NCBI RefSeq assembly: GCF_900143525.1
Contig: NZ_FREZ01000002.1
Coordinates: forward strand, 414,327-478,326
Direction: 5' to 3'
Source: Ruegeria sp. Alg231-54
GTDB taxonomy: Bacteria; Pseudomonadota; Alphaproteobacteria; Rhodobacterales; Rhodobacteraceae
DNA: 64,000 bases
The notes beneath the pieces are model-generated. The model saw only the letters and a list, made by a program, of their open reading frames with translations. It was not told the DNA's origin and ran no database searches. The position numbers and the translations under genes were made by a program. Shown one piece after another: positions 37,556 to 46,862 of this stretch; position 1 is the stretch's first letter; the number at the start of each line of letters is the position of its first letter.

Positions 37556-38919
37556 CGTTTATACACGGTCGCGGTATCGCCTAGGTAGTTGTCCCAAGCA
37601 AACCAGTACGAAATATGGCCTGCGACCCGGGGCAATTCCGTGCCTCCCGGTCCAACCAGCGCCTCTTCGGTCATGGTCCACTTCTGACCCGTTTCATCCA
37701 CCAATTCGCTGCCAGACGCAGCGAACTTGTGGGATGCGCGTTCATAAGCCCGCACTGCGCGCTTCTCGTCGTTTCCGATAAGCACCAGAGGCCGGTTGGC
37801 GATGGCGTCGTTGATTACCCGGCTCCTGCCGAACGCATCCAGGGGCCATGCTCGCGCCGCGCCGAATTGCCGGATGGCGAAAACATAGTCTTTCTGCCTG
37901 TGGCTGGACTGATCGACCAGCGCCGGGAACATCAATTCGGACGAAGCGAAATACTCCCGATACACGACACCCGACCCATAGTTCCGCCGGTGACCGGTGT
38001 TCATTGAAAGAACTTTCGTTTTGGGATGCGATGTTTTCCAACTTTGCCATGTGGTGATAACCACCGGGCGTTGTTTCAACTCGATACCGCTGCCGACAAG
38101 CGCGCCAACAACTGGCTTACCGGTATATTGGTTCCACAGGGAATGCGTCTGACGATCGAACATCAGTTTATTGGATCTGTACAGAAAACCGGATGAGCCG
38201 AAGATCAGCGGTTTGCTGCGACCCGGCACTTGCGTTTCAAACAGAATGCCTGAACCACACAGTGTGCAGTAGGCCAAGGCTACCGGAACCCCGCCAATCT
38301 CCTCGTTGAACATTTCATGCCAGCCCATGATCCGCAGCGGGTAAGCCCGTTCGTCCCCGTTGATCGAAACGCCAAAGACCAGGTCATCGTCCTTAAGGTA
38401 ATCTGCGCGCGCGGCAGGGATCAGCGCCGGATTGTCCAGCGATGGGATACCATCCTTGTTCACACCACCCCACGCGATCTCTTCAAGCCGGATCTTCATC
38501 TTGTCGCGCTGCAAGTACTTTGGCTTCAGGAAGACATCGAAATTCGTATCTATCCCCAGGAGAACCTCGCGCTTGAACGGGATGAGCGAGGGGTGCGGCA
38601 CGATTTGCGGGTTCTTTTCCTGCCAGAGCATCCACTCAAACCAGTCTTGGCCGATACTCTCACCTGTCAGGGTCTGCATGACCTTCACTATGTCGCTGCT
38701 GCGACGTCTGGCGTATCGCATACCGGTCAGCAAAGCAGGCACCACATCCGGGTTGTCGCGTTGCACGAGAATGGCCATGCCTTGCTCAAACTCCGCGTTG
38801 CTTCCGAACAAGGTGGAACGCACAGCATCCAGCACGGGGTCTTGTTGCGCGGACAATGCGCCAGGCAACAAGAGCACGGTCCCCAATGATCCTGCGAAAC
38901 TGCGACGGGTAAGTGACAT
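37552..38919 (-). CDS. DUF3179 protein with twin-arginine-type signal
   Basis: A 455-residue exported protein. From ATG 38919 it begins MSLTRRSFAGSLGTVLLLPG, a Tat-like signal (RRSFAG then a hydrophobic run, cleavage near SAQ). The body has the DUF3179 hallmarks: GINGDERAYPLRIMGWHEMFNE-like text split as NGDERAYPLRIMGWHEM, GGVPVALAYCTLCGSG with a CxxC pair, and FGSSGFLYRSNKLMFDRQT, then TGKPVVGALVGSG. The function of the family is unknown; the CTLCGSG motif invites a metal or thiol role. An in-frame ATG at 38979 lies outside the signal and is less likely. Confidence 0.82.
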   Translation of the reverse strand: MSLTRRSFAGSLGTVLLLPGALSAQQDPVLDAVRSTLFGSNAEFEQGMAILVQRDNPDVVPALLTGMRYARRRSSDIVKVMQTLTGESIGQDWFEWMLWQEKNPQIVPHPSLIPFKREVLLGIDTNFDVFLKPKYLQRDKMKIRLEEIAWGGVNKDGIPSLDNPALIPAARADYLKDDDLVFGVSINGDERAYPLRIMGWHEMFNEEIGGVPVALAYCTLCGSGILFETQVPGRSKPLIFGSSGFLYRSNKLMFDRQTHSLWNQYTGKPVVGALVGSGIELKQRPVVITTWQSWKTSHPKTKVLSMNTGHRRNYGSGVVYREYFASSELMFPALVDQSSHRQKDYVFAIRQFGAARAWPLDAFGRSRVINDAIANRPLVLIGNDEKRAVRAYERASHKFAASGSELVDETGQKWTMTEEALVGPGGTELPRVAGHISYWFAWDNYLGDTATVYKR

Positions 38920-39314
38920 GGCATCCTCTGGGCGGTGTTTGGTGGCATTGTGCACTCTTGGTGCCTCACATGCATGCAACAGCCCCGTGATCGGATCGTG
39001 ATCAAGCCCTGTCAGTTGCGAGCGCGCTCTTGAACGACCAACGAAGACTATCTGCTTGCATGTTTTCGTGAAATTTTCCGGTTAGTCTCATCCAAAAAAT
39101 GTCACAGATTTTTTGTCACGATGCCAAGAAAAGATAATTCTTGCTATGGGTTCGAATACCTGGCCATGCCAGGGCGGCCCGGCCAGGTATTTCTTTGTCG
39201 CGTACGAACGGCAGCAGCCCACCTCAGATCACTGACATCCATGGCACAGGCCCATGGGCGTGCGTGTCACGACATGGCCTCGACCGAGCGGGTCAGAGAG
39301 GCCTTCTGAGGGAT
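38920..39314. other. Intergenic region with one long hairpin
   Basis: A 395-base gap with no convincing gene. It includes AATACCTGGCC (39155-39165) perfectly inverted at GGCCAGGTATT (39181-39191), followed on the plus strand by TCTTTG. No plus-strand gene precedes it, so it may end an unseen small RNA. Near 39100 there is AAAAAAT-GTCACAG-ATTTTTT, an AT-rich inverted repeat that could be a promoter-proximal element. Confidence 0.5.
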
Positions 39315-39656
39315 TTAGATCTGTTCGACCTTAACGGAATCGACGCGGTAAAACGCGACATAACCCTTGATCTCGGCCATTGCGGCGACCGGATCCTCAT
39401 AGCTCCACGCTGCGTTTTCGGTCACCGATGATTTATTAACGATTGAGAAATGCGTCGCATCGCCTTTGTGCGGGCAATGCGTGACCTTTTCTGTACGGTC
39501 CAGAAATGCCATTCCGATATCGGCGCGAGGGAAATAGATCACCGGCTCCAGATCACCTTCCAGCAGCTCCAGCGCATTCATGCTCTCTCCGAGAACGGCG
39601 CCCCCGGAACGAACGCTCCATTTACCAGCTGCTTTGCGGATCGTTAAGTCTGTCAT
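39315..39656 (-). CDS. DUF427 family protein
   Basis: A 113-residue protein of the DUF427 family. The signature is readable: IYFPRADIGMAFLDRT, THCPHKGDATHFSI, ENAAWSYEDPVAAMAEIKGY and a final strand VAFYRVDSVKVEQI. Family members are small beta-barrels of unknown function, often encoded near metabolic genes. It lies 65 bases downstream of the M24 peptidase gene on the same strand. Confidence 0.88.
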   Translation of the reverse strand: MTDLTIRKAAGKWSVRSGGAVLGESMNALELLEGDLEPVIYFPRADIGMAFLDRTEKVTHCPHKGDATHFSIVNKSSVTENAAWSYEDPVAAMAEIKGYVAFYRVDSVKVEQI

Positions 39657-39721
39657 CTCTGCTTCTTCCCTCGTCTTCAGTACGGATCACTCCTCTGCCC
39701 GGTTTATGTGACAGTCCAGTG

Positions 39722-41512
39722 TCAGATCGGCGCAGTTGCGGCATCCAACCACAGTTGAGCGTCGTCGCCCAGCCTTGGACGAACTTTTTCCGCAACGTCG
39801 CGGTGGTAAGCGTTAAGCCACGCGCGTTCTTCTGTCGTTAGCATATCGACTACAATCAGCCGCCGGTCAATTGGAACGTATGTGAGCGTCCGCCAGGTAA
39901 GCATCGCACGTTCAGCGTCTGCGGTGGGCAGCGCCGGAGCATCTTGAACCACAACAAGGTTCTCGATCCGAATGCCGAACGCGCCTTCGCGATAGTATCC
40001 CGGCTCGTTTGACAGGATCATCCCCGGCTCCAGCGGAACATGGCTGACTTTCGACAAGCGCTGCGGCCCTTCATGGACGCTCAGATACGCACCGACGCCA
40101 TGGCCGACCCCGTGATTGAAATCCTGGCCCGCTGCCCACAAGGGGGCGCGTGCGATGCATTCGATATCTCGTCCGGCCAGCCCGGCGGGCCAGCGCAGCA
40201 TGGACATATCGATCATCCCTTTCAGCACGCGGGTAAAGCAGGTTTTTTCCTGATCTCCTACTTCCCCTATCGCAATGGTGCGGGTGATGTCGGTTGTGCC
40301 ATCCAGATACTGGCCACCGCTATCCAAAACCAACAGGTGCCCATTTTCCAGTCGGCTGTCGGTTTCTTCGGTCACCCGGTAATGCATGATCGCGCCGTTG
40401 GGCCCGGTGCCCGCAATCGTGTCGAACGAGATATCCTGTAGCGCGTTATCCCGGCGGCGGTTTTCCTCAAGCTGCGTGACCACCTGAGTTTCCGTCATTG
40501 TGCCCGGGGTCTGTGCATCCAGCCAGCATAACGTCTCAATAACGGCCACCGCGTCGCGAAGATGCGCTTCGGCACTTCCAGCGATTTCGGCCGGATTCTT
40601 GCGAGCTTTGGGCAAGGCACAGGGATCCCCTGCATCCATCATCTTGTCGCTGAGAACGTCAGCAACTGCTTGCGGCAAAGTCCCCAAGTCGACTTGAACC
40701 TTGCCGACCAAACCCGCAACGGCTTCCAGAAACACCTGTGGGTCGTGAACCTGAACATGGTCGCCAAGATGATCGTCCAACCCCGCCAGTTTTTGTGCCG
40801 CCATGAACAGATCAACCCGACCGTTGGCATGCAGAATGGCAAATCCATGGGCAACCGGGTTATACCCGATGTCCGATCCGCGAATGTTAAGCAGCCACAT
40901 GATGGAATCCGGCAAGGAAATGATCGCCGCCTCACACCCGTTCTGCTTTAAATCATCCGCCAGCCGCGCGATTTTGCTTGCAGCGGTTTCCCCGGCAAAC
41001 TCAATCGGGTGCGCCTTGACCGGATTCAACGGGGCCTCAGGCTGATCCGGCCAAACCCGATCCATCAGATTGTCACACCGAACCAGCTCGATGTCGCTCG
41101 CGTTCAACTCTTTCTTCAGGCTGGAAATCTGCCCGGCTGCATGCAGCCAAGGATCAAAACCAACCTTTCCACCACTCGGCAGTTGCTCCTTGAGCCACGC
41201 ACTAAGGCTGGTTTCGGGCCAGGGTACAGGCGTGAACTCTTCCGCAACTTGCGCCTTGACCTGGGTGCGGTATCGGCCATCGATGAACACACCCGCAATA
41301 TCGGACAACGCCGCGCAGAATCCGGCCGAACCGGTAAAACCCGTCAGCCATGCCAGCCGTTCATCGCGCTGGGCCACATACTCGCCCTGATGCGCATCTG
41401 CGCGCGGGATCAGGAAACCGTCCAGCCCATCCTGTGCCAACTGGGATCGCAAAGCGGCCAGTCTGGGCGGTCCCTGTTCTGGACGCGCAGTGACTGCAAA
41501 GGACTGAAACAT
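39722..41512 (-). CDS. M24 metallopeptidase, Xaa-Pro aminopeptidase P type
   Basis: A 596-residue cytoplasmic peptidase that removes the N-terminal residue before proline. It has two creatinase-like N-terminal domains (opening with RLAALRSQLAQDGLDGFLI) and a pita-bread catalytic domain. The metal ligands are seen in LVLDSGGQYLDGTTDITRT (two Asp), HGVGHGVGAYLSVHEG (His) and MILSNEPGYYREGAFGIRIE (two Glu). About 600 residues is the length of the aminopeptidase P1-like subfamily. Confidence 0.92.
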   Translation of the reverse strand: MFQSFAVTARPEQGPPRLAALRSQLAQDGLDGFLIPRADAHQGEYVAQRDERLAWLTGFTGSAGFCAALSDIAGVFIDGRYRTQVKAQVAEEFTPVPWPETSLSAWLKEQLPSGGKVGFDPWLHAAGQISSLKKELNASDIELVRCDNLMDRVWPDQPEAPLNPVKAHPIEFAGETAASKIARLADDLKQNGCEAAIISLPDSIMWLLNIRGSDIGYNPVAHGFAILHANGRVDLFMAAQKLAGLDDHLGDHVQVHDPQVFLEAVAGLVGKVQVDLGTLPQAVADVLSDKMMDAGDPCALPKARKNPAEIAGSAEAHLRDAVAVIETLCWLDAQTPGTMTETQVVTQLEENRRRDNALQDISFDTIAGTGPNGAIMHYRVTEETDSRLENGHLLVLDSGGQYLDGTTDITRTIAIGEVGDQEKTCFTRVLKGMIDMSMLRWPAGLAGRDIECIARAPLWAAGQDFNHGVGHGVGAYLSVHEGPQRLSKVSHVPLEPGMILSNEPGYYREGAFGIRIENLVVVQDAPALPTADAERAMLTWRTLTYVPIDRRLIVVDMLTTEERAWLNAYHRDVAEKVRPRLGDDAQLWLDAATAPI

Positions 41513-41587
41513 GTGACACCTCTTGCAAACGGGGATCGCCCCATTTCTATCTTGTGAAAAATTCCCCTGCCGGAGGAAAGGCCAGCA

Positions 41588-43465
41588 TCAGCTGGCCTTC
41601 TTCATCCCCATCACACGCGCACGTGCCCGAGGGTCGCTGTCGAACAAGGCCGCCAGCTGTTCAGTCATCGCGCCTGCCAGCTGTTCGACGTCCGTGATCG
41701 TTACCGCGCGGTCGTAGTATCGGGTCACATCGTGGCCGATACCAATGGCCAAAAGCTCGACCATCTTGCGTTTTTCGACCATCCCGATCACGTCGCGCAG
41801 GTGTTTTTCCAGATAATTCGCGGGGTTAACGCTGAGTGTTGAATCATCAACCGGCGCACCGTCCGAGATCACCATCAGGATCTTGCGCTGCTCGCGTCGC
41901 GCCAGCATCCGGCGGTGCGCCCATTCCAGTGCTTCGCCATCGATGTTCTCTTTCAGCAGGCCTTCTTTCATCATCAAACCCAAGTTGGGTCGCGCTCGAC
42001 GCCACGGGGCATCCGCACCTTTATAGATGATGTGGCGCAGATCGTTCAGACGCCCCGGCTGTTGCGGGCGGCCGTCATTCAGCCATGCCTCACGTGCCTG
42101 GCCGCCTTTCCAAGCGCGCGTAGTAAAGCCAAGGATTTCGACCTTCACGTTGCAACGTTCCAGCGTCCGGGCCAGAACATCGGCACAGATCGCCGCGATC
42201 GAGATCGGACGGCCGCGCATCGAGCCTGAGTTATCCAGCAGCAGTGTCACCACAGTATCGCGGAACTCGGTATCTTTCTCGACCTTGAAGCTTAGCGGCG
42301 TGGTCGGGTTGGCCACAACGCGCGCCAGACGACCGGCATCCAGAATACCTTCCTCGCGGTCGAACTCCCAGCTGCGGTTTTGTTGCGCCTGCAACCGGCG
42401 CTGCAGCTTGTTCGCCAGACGGCTGACGGCACCCTTAAGCGGCTCAAGCTGCTGATCCAGATAGGCGCGCAGCCGTTCCAACTCGGCAGGCTCAGCCAAA
42501 TCCTCGGCTGCTATCTCTTCGTCATATGTGCCAAGGTAAACCTTGTAGCCCGGATCAGCCTCGGATGCAGGTGGTGGGGACGGCGGCTCCATCGGGGCCT
42601 CACCGTCAGGCATCTCTGCCTCATCACCCATCTCATCCTCGGCCATCTCATCCATCGAGACCTGGGCCTGAGATTGGTCCTGTTGCTCTTCTTGCGTTTG
42701 CTCAGGGGTCGCGTCGGCGTCCTGTTCGTCCTGATCATCCTGACCGGTGCTGTCGGGATCGGGCTGTTCTTCGGCGTCGTCCTCAGCCTGATCTTCCTGA
42801 TCTTCGTCCAACTCATCGGGGTCTTCGCCCAGCTGATCACCGTACCCCAGATCTTTGATCATCTGACGGGCAAACTTGGCGAATTCGGCCTGATCCGAAA
42901 GGATGTCCTGCAAGTTTTCCAGCGTGCCGCCAGCCTGCTCTTCGATGAAGCCACGCCAGAGGTTCATGATGTTCTCAGCCGCAGGCGGTAGGTCGCGTCC
43001 GGTTGCCAAGTGACGGATCAGATAACCCGCGGCCACCGACAAGGGCGCATCTGCGGGTTGCTTGCACTGGTCGTAACCGCGGCGCAGTGCTTCGTGCCCG
43101 ATCTTTACATCGATGTTCGAAGCGGTGCCGGGCATGTCCCGCGCGCCCATTGCCTCACACCTGGCAACTTCCATGGCCTCATAAAGATCCCGGGCCATAT
43201 CACCCGGCGGCGCATAGCGATTATGGGTCGCATCGTCATGGTACTTGCGCTGCAGTGCCAAGGCATCCGCCGTTCCGCGCGCCAACAGTACCTCTTCTCG
43301 CGTCATTCGGCGCGAGACCTGCGGCAAACGCATCGACTCGCCCGACAGACCCGAGGGGTCGACCGTATAGCTCACCGACAGTTCTGGATCGTCGGCCATA
43401 ACCTTGGTGGCTTCGGCTAAGGCCTTCTTGAAGGGATCAGCGGGGTTGTCGTTTGGTTTAGACAA
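41588..43465 (-). CDS. cobT: Aerobic cobaltochelatase subunit CobT
   Basis: A 625-residue subunit of the CobNST complex that inserts cobalt into hydrogenobyrinate a,c-diamide in aerobic cobalamin synthesis. The N-terminal domain is followed by a very acidic, low-complexity Asp/Glu/Gln stretch (about residues 215-300), and the C-terminal half is a von Willebrand A domain with the MIDAS motif [14 protein letters not shown] (about 407), [12 protein letters not shown] and [15 protein letters not shown]. It pairs with CobS, encoded just upstream; a tiny membrane-protein gene sits between them and overlaps its first 8 bases. Confidence 0.94.
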   Translation of the reverse strand: MSKPNDNPADPFKKALAEATKVMADDPELSVSYTVDPSGLSGESMRLPQVSRRMTREEVLLARGTADALALQRKYHDDATHNRYAPPGDMARDLYEAMEVARCEAMGARDMPGTASNIDVKIGHEALRRGYDQCKQPADAPLSVAAGYLIRHLATGRDLPPAAENIMNLWRGFIEEQAGGTLENLQDILSDQAEFAKFARQMIKDLGYGDQLGEDPDELDEDQEDQAEDDAEEQPDPDSTGQDDQDEQDADATPEQTQEEQQDQSQAQVSMDEMAEDEMGDEAEMPDGEAPMEPPSPPPASEADPGYKVYLGTYDEEIAAEDLAEPAELERLRAYLDQQLEPLKGAVSRLANKLQRRLQAQQNRSWEFDREEGILDAGRLARVVANPTTPLSFKVEKDTEFRDTVVTLLLDNSGSMRGRPISIAAICADVLARTLERCNVKVEILGFTTRAWKGGQAREAWLNDGRPQQPGRLNDLRHIIYKGADAPWRRARPNLGLMMKEGLLKENIDGEALEWAHRRMLARREQRKILMVISDGAPVDDSTLSVNPANYLEKHLRDVIGMVEKRKMVELLAIGIGHDVTRYYDRAVTITDVEQLAGAMTEQLAALFDSDPRARARVMGMKKAS

Positions 43466-43649
43466 TGAACGTACTCCAGATCATTGCTGCCAAGAAAAGC
43501 ACTAAGCATTCCCAGCGCAGCCGTGTCAGGTGGACATGCTGCGGCGCCGTCATTTCTGAAGGCGCCGTCTTTTTCCAATCTACTTTGTCAAAAAGCCAAG
43601 CTGAATCAAGAACAACCCAGATAGATGCTATGACAAAGAAGATTATCAC
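43458..43649 (-). CDS. Tiny membrane protein wedged between cobS and cobT
   Basis: About 63 residues from GTG 43649, which overlaps the cobS stop (GTGA). It has two hydrophobic helices, [19 protein letters not shown] and [18 protein letters not shown], with a short polar loop between. It overlaps the cobT start by 8 bases, so the three reading frames are interlocked. I do not recognise the family. A longer start at 43697 is possible but lies inside cobS. The interlocking makes expression plausible; a link to cobaltochelatase is only positional. Confidence 0.6.
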   Translation of the reverse strand: MIIFFVIASIWVVLDSAWLFDKVDWKKTAPSEMTAPQHVHLTRLRWECLVLFLAAMIWSTFIV

Positions 43650-44632
43650 CCCAAGCTCACACTCGCCGCGCTTTCTGGCAATTCCTCGTCGAAGCAACGC
43701 TGATAGAACTCGGCAACCGTCTGACGCTCCAGCTCATCACACTTGTTCAGGAAGGACAGGCGGAAGGCGTAGCCGACGTCGCGGAAGATCTCGGCGTTTT
43801 GGGCCCAGTTGATCACGGTTCGGGGCGACATGACAGTCGACAGGTCACCGTTCATGAAGGCGGTCCGGGTCAGGTCGGCGACGGTGACCATTTGGCTGAC
43901 GGTCTTGCGGCCCTTTTCGGTGTTGTAATGCGGCGCCTTGGACAGAACGATCATCGTCTCGGCATCGTGGCTGAGGTAGTTCAGCGTCGAGACCAGCGAC
44001 CAGCGGTCCATTTGTGCCTGGTTGATCTGCTGCGTGCCGTGATACAGGCCGGTAGTGTCGCCCAGACCGACGGTGTTCGCGGTGGCAAACAGGCGGAAGT
44101 TCGGGTTCGGCGTGATAATCTCGTTCTGGTCCAGCAAGGTCAGCTTACCGTCATGTTCCAGAACACGCTGGATCACGAACATCACGTCCGCACGACCTGC
44201 GTCGTATTCGTCGAAAACGATGGCAACGGGGTTGCGCAGCGCCCAGGGCAGGATGCCTTCGTGAAACTCGGTCACCTGTTTGCCATCACGCAGCTTGATC
44301 GCGTCCTTACCGATCAAGTCGATCCGGCTGATGTGGCTGTCGAGGTTCACACGGACGGCGGGCCAGTTCAGCCGGGCCGCGACCTGTTCAATATGGGTCG
44401 ATTTGCCTGTGCCGTGATAGCCTTGGATCATCACACGCCGATTGTGCGAAAAGCCTGCCAGAATGGCTAGTGTAGTTTCGGGGTCAAACTTGTAGGTCGG
44501 GTCGATCGCGGGTACGCGGTCACTGCGGTCAGCAAAGCCCTTGATCGCCATGTCGGTTTCAATACCGAACACGTCACGGACCGAAATTTCTTCGGTGGGT
44601 TTTGCGTTTACGTCGATCGATCCGTCAGCCAT
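43646..44632 (-). CDS. cobS: Aerobic cobaltochelatase subunit CobS
   Basis: A 328-residue AAA+ ATPase that, with CobT, drives cobalt insertion by CobN. It shows Walker [19 protein letters not shown] (about residue 73), Walker [17 protein letters not shown] (about 139) and [19 protein letters not shown] (sensor 1). The start ATG 44632 gives [19 protein letters not shown], which fits family length; an upstream in-frame ATG at 44710 would add a basic non-conserved tail. CobN is not in this window. Confidence 0.94.
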   Translation of the reverse strand: MADGSIDVNAKPTEEISVRDVFGIETDMAIKGFADRSDRVPAIDPTYKFDPETTLAILAGFSHNRRVMIQGYHGTGKSTHIEQVAARLNWPAVRVNLDSHISRIDLIGKDAIKLRDGKQVTEFHEGILPWALRNPVAIVFDEYDAGRADVMFVIQRVLEHDGKLTLLDQNEIITPNPNFRLFATANTVGLGDTTGLYHGTQQINQAQMDRWSLVSTLNYLSHDAETMIVLSKAPHYNTEKGRKTVSQMVTVADLTRTAFMNGDLSTVMSPRTVINWAQNAEIFRDVGYAFRLSFLNKCDELERQTVAEFYQRCFDEELPESAASVSLG

Positions 44633-44893
44633 TCGCCTTGTCCTTATCCTTTGCCCCGCGTTGCCGGGTTTGAACTCGTGTGTGGTGCAACATATTGCGG
44701 GCAAGGGCAAGGGAAAGCCGTGCTGGTAGGTACTTAGGCGGATGTTTCTTTGAAACTGGCCTTATCGATGTTGCGTCCAATGTCTCGAGCTAATCTTTCA
44801 AATCTTGGACAGCCCGAATTTTGGGCCCAGAACGCCGCCACGCAGTCCCGTGAAGCATTAATATTGCAATAGTAAGATGTGATGAGTTAAATA

Positions 44894-44911
44894 TGCATAT
44901 ATGATTATGCA
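44894..44911. promoter_or_regulatory. AT-rich inverted repeat upstream of the Hint-domain gene
   Basis: TGCATA-TATGAT-TATGCA, 6-bp perfect arms, 43 bases before the ATG, in a stretch much richer in A+T than the neighbourhood. A transcription-factor operator is a reasonable guess; no factor can be named. Confidence 0.4.
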
Positions 44912-44953
44912 AAAGCGGTTCCCGATTTTGTTATTTTATGAGTGTAGGTACAA

Positions 44954-45859
44954 ATGTCGTTAGTAATCTCAGGTCCGACTTCTATCTCGATCCCCAGTGG
45001 GTCGACCTCGGTTATGGAGCAGTATACCACGACCAAAGCTGTGACGTGGAGCGTGACCGTAACTGGCGATGGCGGATTGGACCCTTCCGACTACACTGTT
45101 TCAATTTCACCTAGCGGAGTTTTGACCGTTGAGCTTACTGAGGGGGCAGACATCCCTCCGAATACGCAACTCTCGGTTCGAATAGGGGCGACGAACGGGC
45201 AGCCAGGAGCCGGTAACAATGCCATCCTGAATGTGACAGTCGACCTTCCTGCGGGAACAGTGCCGTGTTTTGTAAAGGGCACCTTGATAGAAACCGAAAA
45301 AGGCCCTCGCCCTGTCGAAGAACTGTCGGTTGGGGACAAAGTTCGTGTTTCCAGCGGTGAGTTGCTATCCATTCTGTGGATTGGCAAGAAGACCCTTAGC
45401 GCGGAAGCGTTGCAGCAAAACCCGCGATTGCGTCCCGTTTGTATCAAAAAAGGAGCGATCGGAGATGCTTTGCCTGACCGCGATTTGTACTTGTCACCGC
45501 AACACAGAATTGTTTTAGAAGGGTGGCGCGCCGAATTGTTGTTCGGTGAGCCGAGGGTTTTTGCAGCAGCAATACATCTTGTGAACGACAACACTATTCG
45601 ACAGGTGTGGTCCAATGAGGCGGTGACATACTTCCATATTGCCTGCAACCGCCACGCAGTTTTGATGTCGCACGGTTTGCCGACGGAAAGCTTGTTTCTG
45701 GGTGATATGGCGCTGTTGTCTTTCGGTCGCGGAGATGTAGAAGAACTTCGTGTGCTCTTTCCAGAACGGTTCAGCCGTGGATCCGCCTGGAAACAAACGC
45801 GTGTGCGTTGCTTGAAGCGCCCCGAAGCCGAGCTTTTACGGGAAATGATCAAACAATAG
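44954..45859 (+). CDS. Hint-domain (Hedgehog/intein-like) protein
   Basis: A 301-residue protein. Residues 1-100 form a Thr/Ser-rich, beta-like N-terminal region without cysteine; then a Hint domain starts at Cys105 in VPCFVKGTLIETEKGPRPVEEL, continues through VGDKVRVSSG and LYLSPQHRIVLEGWRAELLFG, and ends near HAVLMSHGLPTESLFLGD. This form (Hint_2) is common in Rhodobacterales, usually attached to surface or RTX-like proteins; autoprocessing is possible but not shown. No signal peptide is evident. Lower GC content than its neighbours and the isolated plus-strand position between cobS and the J-domain gene suggest transfer. Confidence 0.8.
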   Translation: MSLVISGPTSISIPSGSTSVMEQYTTTKAVTWSVTVTGDGGLDPSDYTVSISPSGVLTVELTEGADIPPNTQLSVRIGATNGQPGAGNNAILNVTVDLPAGTVPCFVKGTLIETEKGPRPVEELSVGDKVRVSSGELLSILWIGKKTLSAEALQQNPRLRPVCIKKGAIGDALPDRDLYLSPQHRIVLEGWRAELLFGEPRVFAAAIHLVNDNTIRQVWSNEAVTYFHIACNRHAVLMSHGLPTESLFLGDMALLSFGRGDVEELRVLFPERFSRGSAWKQTRVRCLKRPEAELLREMIKQ

Positions 45860-45864
45860 ATCGA

Positions 45865-46491
45865 CTATCTGAAATTCCGGCTGTCCTTGATCTGATCCCA
45901 CGCCCAGACAACCTCTTGCAGCTGTTCTTCCTGGGAACGATCGCCGCCGTTCATGTCGGGGTGCAGAACCTTGATCAGCTTTTTGTACGCTTTGCGCACC
46001 TCGGCCTTGGTCCAGCTGTCATTGGCTTCCAGAATTTCGATCGCGCGGCGTTCCGTGGGGGGCAGGCGACGACCGCCACCACCTGACGTGCGCCCTTTGT
46101 TTTGGGTGCTGTTTGCGCCAAGTACCTGATGCGGGTCTTCGATGCCCAGACGCGCCCATGCGCGCGCTTCGGGGTCACCCATAGGCTTTGTTTCGCGCTC
46201 CCACACTTTGTCCTTGGACCGCTGGGCGTTCAGCTCGGCCTCGGTGGTGCCGTCAAAGAAGTTCCATTTGTTGTTGTATTCGCGAACGTGCTGCTGGCAG
46301 AACCAGAAAAAGTCGTCCAGTACATCCGGGGCCTTGGGTGCACGGAACTTGCCCGGTTCTTCGCAACCTTCGTGATCGCAGATACGCGTCGAGGTTTCAG
46401 ACGCGCCCGACATTCCGCGACGCCCCCGCGGGTTCTTTTTCTTGGAAGTGGATACGGACATATCAAATCCGAAGGGGTCTGACTTCACCAT
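45865..46491 (-). CDS. J-domain (DnaJ-like) protein
   Basis: A 208-residue protein with a C-terminal J domain: AIEILEANDSWTKAEVRKAY, KKLIKVLHPDMNGGD with the HPD motif that stimulates DnaK ATPase, and LQEVVWAWDQIKDSRNF. The N-terminal half has a conserved segment CDHEGCEEPGKFRAPK and FCQQHVREYNNKWNFFDG, with CDxxGC and a further Cys/His that may bind zinc. Proteins of this layout are usual beside bolA and cobS in Rhodobacteraceae. The client is unknown. Its start could also be at the later Met (MSVSTSKKKN). Confidence 0.87.
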   Translation of the reverse strand: MVKSDPFGFDMSVSTSKKKNPRGRRGMSGASETSTRICDHEGCEEPGKFRAPKAPDVLDDFFWFCQQHVREYNNKWNFFDGTTEAELNAQRSKDKVWERETKPMGDPEARAWARLGIEDPHQVLGANSTQNKGRTSGGGGRRLPPTERRAIEILEANDSWTKAEVRKAYKKLIKVLHPDMNGGDRSQEEQLQEVVWAWDQIKDSRNFR

Positions 46492-46599
46492 GTGCTCATC
46501 CTTAAGAACGCATCTTTTCGACTCGGAGGCAGCAGTTTAGTCTAAGCAGCCGAAAGTAGAAGAGGGGGGGCGGTAAAATTTTCGCCCGTGAGCAAAAAA

Positions 46600-46854
46600 A
46601 TGACCGTGACCGATGAGATCCGAACCCGCCTGATGGCAGCCTTTGAACCGCGCGAGTTGGAAGTCGTAGATGACAGCGAAAGCCACCGCGGGCACGCCGG
46701 GTTTCAAGAGGGCGGCGAAAGCCATTTCAACGTCCGCATTCGTGCCAACGCTTTTCAGGGGCAATCCCGCGTCGCCCGCCACCGTGCGGTACATAAGGCA
46801 TTGGGCGACATCGTGCCCCGCATTCATGCGCTGGCGCTGGATATTGATACCTGA
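46600..46854 (+). CDS. bolA: BolA family protein
   Basis: An 84-residue BolA protein, complete: VTDEIRTRLMAAFEPRELEV, DSESHRGHAGFQEGGESHFN, then FQGQSRVARHRAVHKALGDIV. BolA proteins team with monothiol glutaredoxins in iron-sulfur cluster handling. ATG 46600 fits the family N-terminus; GTG 46588 would add four residues (MSKK), and neither has a good Shine-Dalgarno site. It is divergent from the J-domain gene. Confidence 0.9.
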   Translation: MTVTDEIRTRLMAAFEPRELEVVDDSESHRGHAGFQEGGESHFNVRIRANAFQGQSRVARHRAVHKALGDIVPRIHALALDIDT

Positions 46855-46862
46855 ACAGGTAC

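Noticed and set aside
39149..39160. GGTTCGAATACC, resembling a tRNA T-loop
   Set aside because: No acceptor stem, D-arm or anticodon arm can be built around it; it is part of a longer inverted repeat.
39121..39309. Short open frames between the DUF3179 and DUF427 genes
   Set aside because: Overlapping frames of similar length with no signal, motif or ribosome-binding site; the hairpin inside suggests noncoding DNA.
42380..42991. A hydrophobic 203-codon plus-strand frame opposite cobT
   Set aside because: It is the antisense of cobT's Asp/Glu-rich stretch, which reads as Leu/Val/Ile on the other strand; an artefact of composition.
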